From: Thalassobacterium maritimum
Lineage (GTDB): Bacteria > Verrucomicrobiota > Verrucomicrobiia > Opitutales > Coraliomargaritaceae
NCBI RefSeq assembly: GCF_031127805.1
Contig: NZ_JARXHW010000024.1
Coordinates: forward strand, 6,544-70,543
Reading direction: 5' to 3'
Length of the DNA: 64,000 nt
Shown: positions 46,475 to 55,044 of the stretch, in pieces
Position numbering within the stretch: position 1 is the stretch's first letter
Layout: every line of letters begins with the position of its first letter
Made by a program: the position numbers and the translations under genes
Notes under the pieces: generated by a model
Databases searched by the model: none
What the model was told of the DNA's origin: nothing
Seen by the model: only the letters and a program-made list of their open reading frames with translations

Positions 46475-47302
46475 ATGAAACCGCTAGACCTACCGACCAT
46501 CCTCCACACTCTGGCCGTCCTTTGCATCGGACTCTTCTTGGTATTCTTCATCGGGCGCCTACTCACTCGCGTGCTGAAGCCGCGCTTCTCGCCTCACCAC
46601 CTACTGCTCGCGCAAAAATCCTTCCTCTATGTCGGCATCGTACTGGTCGTCTGCACAGTACTGATCCAGCTACAGGTCAACCTGACCGCCGTGCTCGGTG
46701 CGGCGGGCATCGTCAGCGTAGCCATCGGATTCGCCGCGCAAACCAGTCTATCCAATCTGATCAGCGGCCTATTTTTGCTCGGCGAACGCCCCTTCGAAGT
46801 CGGCGATACCATTATCGTCAGCGGCACCCGCGGCGTCGTGCTCTCCATCGACTTACTTTCGGTCAAACTACGCACAGTCGACAATCTCTTCGTGCGCATG
46901 CCCAACGAAACACTGATCAAAGCCGAGGTCACCACCGTCACCCGCTTCCCGATCCGCCGCATGGACATCAATATCGGGGTCGCCTACAAAGAAGACGTCA
47001 AACAGGTCATCCGCGTATTAAAAGAAATCGCCGACAGCAACCCACACTGCCTCAACGAGCCAGAGCCGCTCGTACTCTTTAAAGACTTTGGAGCCTCCTC
47101 ACTCGATTTCCTACTAGGCGTCTGGTTTGAGAAGAGCAAATTCGTCGATCTCAAAAACGGCATAATGCAGGACATCAAAGAACGCTTCGACCAAGAAGGC
47201 ATCGAGATCGCCTTCCCACACCTAACCGTGTATGCTGGCAGTGAAACGCCGCCATTCCCCGTGAGCGTAACTCAGGACAAAGAGAATCTACCCTTCGAGT
47301 AG
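46475..47302 (+). CDS. MscS-family mechanosensitive channel
   Basis: A small-conductance channel that releases solutes on hypo-osmotic shock. The 275-residue protein has three membrane helices (about 5-28, 45-65 and 70-100); the pore-lining third helix is AAGIVSVAIGFAAQTSLSNLISG, cited as AIGFAAQTSLSNLISG. After it come the conserved RPFEVGDTI and NLFVRMPNE of the beta domain and a cytoplasmic C-terminal domain. The ATG at 46475 follows the DUF432 stop by one base; a start ten codons earlier would lie inside that gene. It converges with the M29-like peptidase gene with a 15-base overlap. Confidence 0.95.
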   Translation: MKPLDLPTILHTLAVLCIGLFLVFFIGRLLTRVLKPRFSPHHLLLAQKSFLYVGIVLVVCTVLIQLQVNLTAVLGAAGIVSVAIGFAAQTSLSNLISGLFLLGERPFEVGDTIIVSGTRGVVLSIDLLSVKLRTVDNLFVRMPNETLIKAEVTTVTRFPIRRMDINIGVAYKEDVKQVIRVLKEIADSNPHCLNEPEPLVLFKDFGASSLDFLLGVWFEKSKFVDLKNGIMQDIKERFDQEGIEIAFPHLTVYAGSETPPFPVSVTQDKENLPFE

Positions 47303-48442
47303 ATCCACCATATATTTCGATGGCTTGTAATGCTCGATCAGGATTTCGGTCTGTTCGCCGCGAATCATGCGCGCTTGCTGCAAGCGAATTTCGGGTGTCT
47401 TATGCGGCGCGTAGAGCACATCATCGTGCGAGGCATTGGCATGCTCTTTAAAGAGGTCGGGCGTAATATTGCCACCGAGGTGGTCGTCGCGCCCCGTGGC
47501 TACGTGGATCGTGCCGAGGATTTTTTCATCCTGAATATCACGCCCAGAAAATGGCAGCACTTGCGTGCCAAAGCCGAGTTCGCCCAGCGCACCAATCATA
47601 GGATCTTCCTTCAAACGACGGTTGTGATCTTCGATCTCCGCATAGTCCCCATATACAAACTGCGATTTCACGATCTTGCCGTCTTCTACATGCAATAGAC
47701 CGATGGTGCTTTCGTCGTATTTAAACGGAAAAACACCTTCCGCACTTTCAGGCACGAAATAAACCTCGCCCGCGGGCAAGTTGGCCACGTCCGGCTTGCC
47801 GGGAGGGCACAGACCATGACTCTTTTGCGCCTCTTGCCCATTGGTGTGCAGGATCAAAGTGTAGACTTTGCGCTCCACCTCAAAATCAATTTCAAAGCGG
47901 TCGGCCTTCGTCAGCCCTAAACGCAGCTTTTCCGCCTCCGCGCTCACCACCTCATAATCCACAGCCAGGCCGGTATCCAGGATGATTTGATTCAGTCCGT
48001 GCAAGGTCGCTCCACGGAAGCCGAACTCCTTGCACTTCGCAGTCAACGGAGCGGTCGCGGAAAAAGTCGAAACCGTCAAAATGATGTCGTACTTGGTATA
48101 AATATCTCGATCCAAGCTCAAGTGATTGCCATCCGGATCGTAGCAATCGTCCTCCATATCCAGATTACTACCGCCGGTTTCCTTGTAGGCAAAAATATCA
48201 CCGCCGGTCCAGTTCATCTCATCCAGGGCGCCCGCCTTGAAGCCCTTATAAAAGACTTCGTGCCCATAATTCTGAATCGAGAGTGTCTCGTCCTCTAGAA
48301 ATTTATAATCTTCGATGTCAGCCGGATTCGGCAAATCGATCAGGATGCAGACTTTTTCCCCATTACCGCGACCGAAGCAAGTCGTCAGCAGACGAGTGAG
48401 ACTGAATGGAGGGAAGCTGCGTTCGTTGGCGTCGAGTATCAT
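47288..48442 (-). CDS. M29-like aminopeptidase family protein
   Basis: The 384-residue protein resembles the M29 (AmpS/PepS-like) metallo-aminopeptidases: AGEVYFVPESAEGVFPF, LGELGFGTQ, GTIHVATGRDDHLGG and HDDVLYAP carry the Glu, His and Asp expected to bind two metals. The N-terminal half is a Rossmann-like domain with a YDIILTVSTFSATAP stretch. No signal peptide is visible. It is a single gene that overlaps the 3' end of the mscS gene from the opposite strand. Family membership is inferred by eye, so it is less certain than for the neighbours. Confidence 0.7.
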   Translation of the reverse strand: MILDANERSFPPFSLTRLLTTCFGRGNGEKVCILIDLPNPADIEDYKFLEDETLSIQNYGHEVFYKGFKAGALDEMNWTGGDIFAYKETGGSNLDMEDDCYDPDGNHLSLDRDIYTKYDIILTVSTFSATAPLTAKCKEFGFRGATLHGLNQIILDTGLAVDYEVVSAEAEKLRLGLTKADRFEIDFEVERKVYTLILHTNGQEAQKSHGLCPPGKPDVANLPAGEVYFVPESAEGVFPFKYDESTIGLLHVEDGKIVKSQFVYGDYAEIEDHNRRLKEDPMIGALGELGFGTQVLPFSGRDIQDEKILGTIHVATGRDDHLGGNITPDLFKEHANASHDDVLYAPHKTPEIRLQQARMIRGEQTEILIEHYKPSKYMVDLLEG

Positions 48443-48587
48443 GGTTCGTTGGCGTTAGTTAGGCAATAAAGTCAGGCGAAAAAGTTCAGAGCAGACACAG
48501 AGCTGTGTCAAAGCTAGGTTTGACTGATAGGGCTGAGGTGATGAAATCGCAAATGATTTTGAAAATTTATCCTAATTCCAAGCATTC

Positions 48588-49163
48588 ATGAAGCGCCTAT
48601 TCGACATCCTATGTAGTCTCTTACTCTTGTCGGTATTGTGCCTACCACTGCTACTGCTCTTAATCCTGCAGCTGATTAATCTCGGCCGCCCCCTCTTTTT
48701 CAGACAAAGGCGTGCAGGTAAAGACGGGCGCGCCTTTAACATTCTCAAGCTCCGCTCCATGCGCAATGGCCCCGGCAGCGACGAGGAACGTCTCACCACC
48801 TGGGGCCAATTCATCCGCAGCACCAGCCTCGACGAACTGCCCGAACTCTGGAATGTGCTCAAGGGCGAGATGAGCCTCGTCGGCCCGCGCCCGCTACCGA
48901 CCATCTATTTAGACCGCTATTCCGCTGAACAAGCCCGCCGCCATGAAGTCCGCCCTGGCATCACGGGTTGGGCCCAGGTCAAAGGCCGCAACGGCCTCAC
49001 TTGGCAGCGACAATTCGAGCTCGATCTCTGGTATGTCGAAAACCATTCCTTCTTGCTCGACCTAAAAATCCTCTGTTTAACCATTACCACCGTTCTCCGC
49101 CGCGAAAACATCTCCGAAGAAGGCCACGCCACACGCAGCGAATTTCTCGGCAACGAAAAATAA
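48588..49163 (+). CDS. Monotopic phosphoglycosyl transferase (PglC-like sugar transferase)
   Basis: It transfers a sugar-1-phosphate from a UDP-sugar to undecaprenyl phosphate, starting a glycan chain. The 191-residue protein has one membrane-entering helix (about 8-30), FRQRRAGKDGRAFNILKLRSM, the catalytic-dyad area TSLDELPELWNVLKGEMSLVGPRP (cited as DELPELWNV and SLVGPRP) and RPGITGWAQVKGR. It is the short PglC type, not the long WbaP type. It opens a four-gene plus-strand cassette with an acyl carrier protein, an SDR and an AMP-dependent ligase. No glycosyltransferase or flippase gene is close by. Confidence 0.93.
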   Translation: MKRLFDILCSLLLLSVLCLPLLLLLILQLINLGRPLFFRQRRAGKDGRAFNILKLRSMRNGPGSDEERLTTWGQFIRSTSLDELPELWNVLKGEMSLVGPRPLPTIYLDRYSAEQARRHEVRPGITGWAQVKGRNGLTWQRQFELDLWYVENHSFLLDLKILCLTITTVLRRENISEEGHATRSEFLGNEK

Positions 49164-49186
49164 CCTCACGATACTCCACACACACC

Positions 49187-49495
49187 ATGACCATCCAGAG
49201 AGAACAAGTCCTTCAAGTTATTATCGAAACGCTACATGAACTAGGCGAAGACCTCGAACTGCCCGAGCTACTTGCAGCGGACGAAAACACGCGACTGTTC
49301 GGCGCTCGCAGTGCGCTCGACAGCATGAATCTAGTCAATTTTATCGCCGAAGTCGAAGAACGTGTCTCTGAGGAATTCGGCGTCGATATCCTGCTAGCGA
49401 ATCAGAGTGCGATGAGCATGACACACTCTCCCTTTCGAAAAGTATCCAGTTGCACTGACTATGCACTCACACTGATCAAGCAAGAAGTTGTATGA
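49187..49495 (+). CDS. Acyl carrier protein
   Basis: The 102-residue acidic helical protein has the phosphopantetheine attachment site at S46 in ALDSMNLV, the standard DSxxxV/L pattern, and flanking sequence FGARSALDSMNLVNFIAEVEE. Its coding frame is open further upstream inside the sugar-transferase gene, but the ATG at 49187 starts directly after that gene's end. Its stop overlaps the SDR start codon by four bases (ATGA). It would carry the acyl group made or used by its neighbours. It is clearly not the fatty-acid AcpP, whose surrounding genes (fabD, fabG, fabF) are absent. Confidence 0.9.
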   Translation: MTIQREQVLQVIIETLHELGEDLELPELLAADENTRLFGARSALDSMNLVNFIAEVEERVSEEFGVDILLANQSAMSMTHSPFRKVSSCTDYALTLIKQEVV

Positions 49496-50190
49496 ACCGT
49501 ATCGCATGCATCACAGGAACGCGTAAGGGAATCGGACGCCACCTAGCGAATCACCTGCTCGCCAAAGGCTGGACAGTCGTCGGCTGTAGCCGACGTGAAA
49601 ACGATCTGCAACATGCCAACTACAAGCATTACTGCGTCGATGTCAGCGACGAGGCGGCGGTGGTGGCGATGGTGCGCAAGATCAAGCGAGAGCATGGCCC
49701 CATTTACGCGCTCATCAACAATGCTGGCACGGCATCCATGAACCACATTCTACTCAGCCCTAAGAAGAGTTACGATCGAATCTTCGACACCAACGTGCTG
49801 GGCACTTTTCTATTGCTGCGCGAGTGCGGCAAACAAATGAGCCGGAACGGCGGTGGCCGCATCATTAACTTCAGCAGTATCGCGCATCCTCTCGACCTAG
49901 AGGGCGAAGCCCTTTATGCTGCCAGTAAAGCCAGCGTGGAATCCTTAACCCGCACCGGCGCCAAGGAGCTGGCGGATTATGGCATTACCGTAAATGCCAT
50001 CGGACCGACTCCCATCGAAACCGATCTCATTAAAAATGTCCCGGAAGCTAGCTTGCAAGCTCTCTTAAAACGTCAAACGATTGCGCGCTTTGGAACCTGC
50101 GAAGATGTCGCAAATTGCGTCGATTTTTTCCTGCGCGAGGAAAGTGCATTCATCACAGGGCAAACTATTTACCTCGGCGGAGTCGCGTAA
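49492..50190 (+). CDS. Short-chain dehydrogenase/reductase
   Basis: The 232-residue protein shows a Rossmann start ITGTRKGIGRHL (8-19), NNAG (76-79), and the catalytic S129, Y142 and K146 in FSSIA and YAASK. It ends ITGQTIYLGGVA, as in FabG-like enzymes. It overlaps the acyl carrier gene by four bases and precedes the AMP ligase by 13 bases. A likely role is reduction of a 3-oxoacyl or sugar-keto group on an acyl carrier-linked intermediate. FabG-type and epimerase-like uses are both possible. Confidence 0.93.
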   Translation: MNRIACITGTRKGIGRHLANHLLAKGWTVVGCSRRENDLQHANYKHYCVDVSDEAAVVAMVRKIKREHGPIYALINNAGTASMNHILLSPKKSYDRIFDTNVLGTFLLLRECGKQMSRNGGGRIINFSSIAHPLDLEGEALYAASKASVESLTRTGAKELADYGITVNAIGPTPIETDLIKNVPEASLQALLKRQTIARFGTCEDVANCVDFFLREESAFITGQTIYLGGVA

Positions 50191-50202
50191 CTCACACGGA
50201 TC

Positions 50203-51558
50203 ATGAACAACACTTGGTGGTTTCAACGTTTCACCGACTATGCAGAACGTGCATTCCTAGTCGAAGCGGACACAGTCTATAATTATTCAGCCCTCACAGC
50301 ACGCATCGAAGACTACCACGCCGAATTCAAACAGTCCGGCGTGCAAGCAGGCGATGTGGTGGCACTTCATGGCGATTATACGCTCAACGGCATCGCTGCG
50401 CTATTTGCGCTCTTCGGGCTACAAGCCATAGTCGCCCCAATTACCAGCACTTCTCAAGCGGAAATCACTCTACGCGAAGAAGCCGCCCAGGCCAAATGGC
50501 GGGTGCAAGCCCGCAAGGACTTATTGACCCAGCAGCTTGCGGAAACAACAGACCCTCACGACTACGTCGTCAGGCTAAAGCAAAGTCAGCACCCAGGCTT
50601 AATTTTATTTAGTAGCGGCAGCACAGGCACGCCCAAGGCGATGATCCACGATGTCGAGAACCTACTAGCACCCTTTGCTCACAAACGAGCACGGCGCCTG
50701 TGCATTTTGATATTCTTACTTTACGATCACATTGGCGGCCTAAACACATTGTTTAATGGAATGGCGACGGGCGCTAAGATCGTAGTGCCTCCGTCGAGGA
50801 ATGCAGATGTCGTCGCCCAAGCAATCGAAACGCACAAGGTCAAACTGCTGCCCGCCTCCCCCACCTTTCTCAACTTATTCCTAATGAGTGGTGCCGTCGA
50901 GCGACACGACCTGTCCAGCCTCAGATTTATCACCTATGGCACGGAACCGATGCCGGACAGCTTGCTGAAGCGTATCAAAGAACAACTCCCAGACACCGCA
51001 TTGATACAAACTTTCGGCACCAGTGAGACAGGCATCACACAAACGATCAGCCGCTCATCCGAGAGTACACTAATTAAATTCGACGATCCCAACACGGAAT
51101 ACAAAATCGTAGAGGGCGAACTATGGATGCGTTCTAAGAGCCAAATCCTCGGCTACCTGAACCATGAAATGTCGCGCTTTACCGCAGACGGCTGGTTCAT
51201 CACAGGGGATCTCGTAGAAGAGGCACAAGATGGATTCTTAAAAATCGTCGGACGGCGCGAAGAGCTGATCAATGTCGGCGGCGAAAAAGTCACTCCATCC
51301 GAGGTCGAAAGTGTTTTATTAGAACTACCAGAGATTGCCGACTGCCTCGTTTATGGAGAAGAAAACGCGATCACCGGGCACAACGTTGCCGCCAAAATAG
51401 TGCCCAACGGGGAGCATGAGCCGCGCAAACTCAAACGGCTCATCAAGCAACACTGCCGTCAACTACTATCCCCCTACAAAGTCCCTGTGCGGATCGTGCT
51501 CGTGGACGAGAACATTTTCGGCGAACGCTTCAAAAAACTGAGAGCGAAACAATCCTAA
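50203..51558 (+). CDS. AMP-dependent acyl synthetase/ligase (ANL family)
   Basis: It activates a carboxylic acid as an acyl-adenylate and loads it on CoA or, here more likely, on the acyl carrier protein encoded two genes upstream. The 451-residue protein has FSSGSTGTPKAMIHD (about 137-151, the P-loop-like core), YGTEPMP, TFGTSETGI, DGWFITGD and GRREELINVGGEKVTPSEVE (cited as GRREELINVGGEK). The last Lys-containing C-terminal domain is present but shortened. It closes the sugar-transferase/ACP/SDR cassette. Confidence 0.93.
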   Translation: MNNTWWFQRFTDYAERAFLVEADTVYNYSALTARIEDYHAEFKQSGVQAGDVVALHGDYTLNGIAALFALFGLQAIVAPITSTSQAEITLREEAAQAKWRVQARKDLLTQQLAETTDPHDYVVRLKQSQHPGLILFSSGSTGTPKAMIHDVENLLAPFAHKRARRLCILIFLLYDHIGGLNTLFNGMATGAKIVVPPSRNADVVAQAIETHKVKLLPASPTFLNLFLMSGAVERHDLSSLRFITYGTEPMPDSLLKRIKEQLPDTALIQTFGTSETGITQTISRSSESTLIKFDDPNTEYKIVEGELWMRSKSQILGYLNHEMSRFTADGWFITGDLVEEAQDGFLKIVGRREELINVGGEKVTPSEVESVLLELPEIADCLVYGEENAITGHNVAAKIVPNGEHEPRKLKRLIKQHCRQLLSPYKVPVRIVLVDENIFGERFKKLRAKQS

Positions 51559-51569
51559 TTCACTCCCCC

Positions 51570-51974
51570 CTATGAAGCGCTCCATTGCCCCAAGACAAAG
51601 ATCGTCGTCCACAAAAGCGTGCGCGGCCAATTGGTCCAAATCAGCCGCCGGCGCTTGATTTGCGTCGGATCACCTTGATCGATCTGGCGGTGTAGCGGCA
51701 CGGATACGAAAAAGGACAGACCCCAGCATGTCAGCACTAGGATCAAGACCAGCCAGCTCAAGGCTGTGCCGAACGCCCACACCGCCCAAGCAGCACAAAT
51801 GAGTTGCAAGATCATCAACGGAGCGATGATCCAGGTGAAACGAAAGACATAAGCCTTATGCCAGTCGATCATCGACGCCCCTTCCATGTGCAAGAAGCTC
51901 GGATAAATGATGCACTGCACCAGCCACAGTATCACACAAATGCCGAAATCGACGAGTGCGTGGACTTCAGACAT
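51570..51974 (-). CDS. Small integral membrane protein
   Basis: The 134-residue protein has four predicted membrane helices (about 5-25, 45-65, 70-92 and 112-132), with short loops and a positively charged DQGDPTQIKRRRL loop before the last helix. It has no recognised family motif. It lies between the AMP ligase (converging, 11 bases away) and asd. Its function is unknown. Confidence 0.75.
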   Translation of the reverse strand: MSEVHALVDFGICVILWLVQCIIYPSFLHMEGASMIDWHKAYVFRFTWIIAPLMILQLICAAWAVWAFGTALSWLVLILVLTCWGLSFFVSVPLHRQIDQGDPTQIKRRRLIWTNWPRTLLWTTIFVLGQWSAS

Positions 51975-52016
51975 CGGATCGGCAGAGTGGATCGGCAGTC
52001 TTCACCAGTGAAGCCC

Positions 52017-53033
52017 CTACGATGACAACTTCCCCTTTTTGTGCAGGAGCTCGGCGATTTGAATGGCGTTGAGAGCAGCGCCCTTCCAGAGCTGGTCACC
52101 AGTCACCCAAAGCGCGAGACCGTTTTCGAAGACCAGATCTTTGCGGATGCGGCCGACGCCACAAGGCACCACCTCGGAGTAGTTGAGCGGCATCGGGTAT
52201 TCGGCATTAGCGGGATTGTCCACCAGCTCGGCACCTTCGAAATTGCGCACGGCTTCGCGCGCGGCTTCAACAGTGACGGGCTTTTCAAATTCAGCACTGA
52301 TCGAGATCGAGTGGGCACGGAAAACGGGCACACGCACACAGGTGCAAGTCACGCGGAGATCGTCGATCCCCATGATCTTGCGGCCCTCGTTGAGCATCTT
52401 CATCTCTTCCTTGGTGTAGCCGTCGTCAAGAAACTTGTCGACGTGGGGAATGAGATTGAAGGCGATCTGATGCGGATACACTTCTTGCTTCATCTCGCCC
52501 CCTTCAGCCCAAGCGTGGGCCTGTTGATCGAGTTCGATCAAACCGCCGGCGCCACTGCCGGAAACGGCTTGGTAAGTGGAAGCGATAAAAGACTTCAGGC
52601 CGAAGGCTTTGTGCAGCGGATAGAGCCCCATCAACGAGATCGCAGTCGAGCAATTCGGATTGGCCAAGATGCCTTGGTGATTGTCGACCGAGTCGGGATT
52701 GATCTCGGGAATGACCAGTGGCACGTTCGGGTCTTGACGGAAGGCGGAGCTGTTATCGACGACGATACAACCGCGCTTGACGGCCTCTGCAGCGAAGAGC
52801 TTGGACTGGTCGCCCCCGGCGCTAAAGATGCAGACGTCTAGGCCTGCGAAGCTCTCTGGAGTCGCTTCTTGAATCGTCCAGGATTTGTCGCCAAACGATT
52901 GTGTCTTGCCCGCGGAGCGTGCCGATGCGAGCAAACGAAGTTCCGCGATGGGGAACTCACGCTCGTGAAGGAGACGAATGATTTCTTGACCGACTGCACC
53001 AGTCGCTCCGAGGATGCCTACGTTATATGCCAT
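52017..53033 (-). CDS. asd: Aspartate-semialdehyde dehydrogenase
   Basis: It makes aspartate semialdehyde from aspartyl phosphate on the way to lysine, threonine, methionine and diaminopimelate. The 338-residue protein has the dinucleotide motif GATGAVGQEI (9-18), SARSAGK, the catalytic C128 in LANPNCSTA, and a conserved His in CTCVRVPVFRAHS. The open frame reaches 53093, but MAYNVGILGATG at 53033 is the family start. The start overlaps by seven bases with the first codons of the divergent L,D-transpeptidase. Confidence 0.97.
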   Translation of the reverse strand: MAYNVGILGATGAVGQEIIRLLHEREFPIAELRLLASARSAGKTQSFGDKSWTIQEATPESFAGLDVCIFSAGGDQSKLFAAEAVKRGCIVVDNSSAFRQDPNVPLVIPEINPDSVDNHQGILANPNCSTAISLMGLYPLHKAFGLKSFIASTYQAVSGSGAGGLIELDQQAHAWAEGGEMKQEVYPHQIAFNLIPHVDKFLDDGYTKEEMKMLNEGRKIMGIDDLRVTCTCVRVPVFRAHSISISAEFEKPVTVEAAREAVRNFEGAELVDNPANAEYPMPLNYSEVVPCGVGRIRKDLVFENGLALWVTGDQLWKGAALNAIQIAELLHKKGKLSS

Positions 53034-53572
53034 TTGATTTAATAGAGGAAAGCGCGCGTGTAAAACAAAGCTGTGAGGCCTTGTCAATAACACCTACAGA
53101 TCGCTGCTTGCTGGTTTCAATTGCCGACCAAACAATGGTCGTTCTGGAAAATAGCAAGCTAGTGAAAGAATATACAGTCTCAACCTCAAAAAATCCGCCC
53201 TCTTGTGTGGCAGATTCTTTTGGCACTCCCTCGGGACTCCACACCATCGCCGACAAGATCGGAGCCGATGCGCCGGAAGGCATGGTCTTTAAGGGACGGG
53301 TGGCGACGGGAGAACTTTACACCGAGGTCTCCGAGGAAGATGCCGCGCGCAGCCTGATCACCAGTCGTATCCTACGCATGCGCGGTCTGGAGCCGGGCAA
53401 AAACAGCGGCCCCGGCTGCGACACCTACGATCGCTACGTGTATATTCACGGCACCAACAAAGAAGAACTGATCGGACAACCCGCCAGCGCGGGCTGCGTG
53501 CAGCTGCGCAATCGCGAAATGATCGAGCTCTTCGAGCGAGTCGAGGCAGGCGATCTCGTTTGGATACGCTAA
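53027..53572 (+). CDS. L,D-transpeptidase (YkuD/ErfK family)
   Basis: It would form 3-3 cross-links in peptidoglycan or attach proteins to it. The 181-residue protein has the YkuD active site: H141 in YIHGTN, then SAGCVQLRN with C157. No signal peptide is visible, so either export is unusual or the true start is elsewhere. The ATG at 53027 overlaps asd's start codon; a TTG at 53081 is the next option. It abuts the YkgJ-type gene (stop and start share a base). Confidence 0.85.
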   Translation: MPFDLIEESARVKQSCEALSITPTDRCLLVSIADQTMVVLENSKLVKEYTVSTSKNPPSCVADSFGTPSGLHTIADKIGADAPEGMVFKGRVATGELYTEVSEEDAARSLITSRILRMRGLEPGKNSGPGCDTYDRYVYIHGTNKEELIGQPASAGCVQLRNREMIELFERVEAGDLVWIR

Positions 53573-53889
53573 TGCCGCGCCTGGAATACGACTGCGAAAA
53601 CTGCGGCGCCTGCTGCCGCTGCTTTCCGATTTTTGCCAGCGAGACCGATGCCGAGCGCGAACCTGCGATCCGGCGTGAGACTCGACAACTGGAGCCCCAT
53701 CTGGCCACCCAGGACAAAGCTTACCAAATGCACCCGCTCCCCTTTTTGGAGAGCTGTGCGTTTTTAAAAGAAGACCAGCTGTGCCGCATTTACGCCACCC
53801 GCCCGACAGTTTGTCGTCGCTTCGAAGCGGGCAGCGACCAGTGCATTGAAGCGCGGGAGCGCATGGGAGTCGGGCGTACGGCCCATTAG
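53572..53889 (+). CDS. YkgJ-family cysteine cluster protein
   Basis: This 105-residue protein starts YDCENCGACCRCFP, a cysteine cluster that probably binds zinc or an iron-sulfur centre, and has a second set in CAFLKEDQLCRIY and RPTVCRRF. The family is widespread and its function is not established. It overlaps the L,D-transpeptidase stop (TAATG) and overlaps the AraC-type regulator's 3' end by four bases. It is short for the family but keeps the main motifs. Confidence 0.88.
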   Translation: MPRLEYDCENCGACCRCFPIFASETDAEREPAIRRETRQLEPHLATQDKAYQMHPLPFLESCAFLKEDQLCRIYATRPTVCRRFEAGSDQCIEARERMGVGRTAH

Positions 53890-54866
53890 ACGCCACTACG
53901 GTACAGACACTGATACGCCTTCGGAAGCAGCCCATGCCGCTCCTTAAAAGCACGCGCAAAGTGGCTCGCATTGGAATAACCTACCTCATTGGCCACTTGA
54001 ATCACACTCAATCGATCCTGCTTGAGCAAACTGGCCGCATAATCCATCCGCAACTCACGTAAATAGCCAAAGGTCGTCTTCCCGTGTATACGCTTGAAAG
54101 CAGATTTCAATTTGTGCTCATTCAAACCAGACAGCTGACACAACTCAGCCATTGAATACTCGTAAGATGGATCATGCTGCATATGCTGACACAATTGCTC
54201 GATCGCCTCTCGATCGCCTGCATTCAGCTGCGGGCTCGTCGCATTCACCATTGCCTCTGCCTCACTTAACAGCTCAGCTATCCACACCAGCGCATTGGCT
54301 TCGATCTGAAGCCGACGTTTCAAACCAGCGCTCTCCCCCACGCTCACCTGCCGAGCGCACTCCAAAGTGCGAGGCCCCATTCGGCCGCCGACGAACTCAC
54401 CAAGCTCCCCCGATGCGGCAAATTGTTGCAGCTGCTGGTTCACTTGCCCCTGCGAACTCAGCTCAGCCAACTGCCCGACCATCACGCGCGAGCATATACA
54501 TAGCCCGAATGCCACCCCGTCCGAATGAGTGCGATCAATCAAAAATTCGCGACGCGGCATCGTGAACCATTGCCCCGCTTCTACCTTTTCTACCACACCC
54601 GCTGAAGTCGTCCACTTCGCCCATCCGCGTATCACAAAGCCCATCACTAGATAAGTCTGCCCGAAATCAATATGACAGTGATTCGGGCCGTCCAAACGGC
54701 ACTCGATATAAATATAGCCTAGGCCAGATCGTAGCTGAAACCATTCCGCATGCCCCCACACACCGGATTCCCTCCAATCCCAACGCTGGGGAGGCTGAAA
54801 GGGGCAGGCGGGCATCGAGGCCTTCGCCTCATCCCCCAGACTCAGGCCTGTTCGCACGTTCTGCAT
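53886..54866 (-). CDS. AraC/XylS-family transcriptional regulator
   Basis: The 326-residue protein has an N-terminal sensing region and a C-terminal AraC-type DNA-binding domain with two helix-turn-helix units: SMAELCQLSGLNEHKLKSAFKRIHG and VIQVANEVGYSNASHFARAFKERHG, cited as LSGLNEHKLKSAF and VGYSNASHFARAFKE. The start is uncertain: ATG at 54866 or GTG at 54908. The neighbours give no clear target; the divergent spacer leads towards an MBL-fold exonuclease gene in the same orientation. The effector is unknown. Confidence 0.93.
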   Translation of the reverse strand: MQNVRTGLSLGDEAKASMPACPFQPPQRWDWRESGVWGHAEWFQLRSGLGYIYIECRLDGPNHCHIDFGQTYLVMGFVIRGWAKWTTSAGVVEKVEAGQWFTMPRREFLIDRTHSDGVAFGLCICSRVMVGQLAELSSQGQVNQQLQQFAASGELGEFVGGRMGPRTLECARQVSVGESAGLKRRLQIEANALVWIAELLSEAEAMVNATSPQLNAGDREAIEQLCQHMQHDPSYEYSMAELCQLSGLNEHKLKSAFKRIHGKTTFGYLRELRMDYAASLLKQDRLSVIQVANEVGYSNASHFARAFKERHGLLPKAYQCLYRSGV

Positions 54867-55044
54867 TCGTTCAGTTTTGTTGTTTCTAAATATCGGCACA
54901 ATCGACACCGACGCGCTCAGAGCGCTGCATAGATAGCTAGTCGTGAATCAGCGTCAAGCGATAATGAGACTCTGTATCATAACATATGATCACGAGAACA
55001 CACTTTCGCCCGACAGTTAAATCGCCCAGCGATCAAGCGATTAG

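Noticed and set aside
48443..48587. tRNA or small RNA upstream of the sugar transferase
   Set aside because: No cloverleaf or terminator-like structure was found by eye.
53372..53971. 199-codon minus-strand frame opposite the L,D-transpeptidase and YkgJ genes
   Set aside because: Covers two better-supported plus-strand genes and has no motif.
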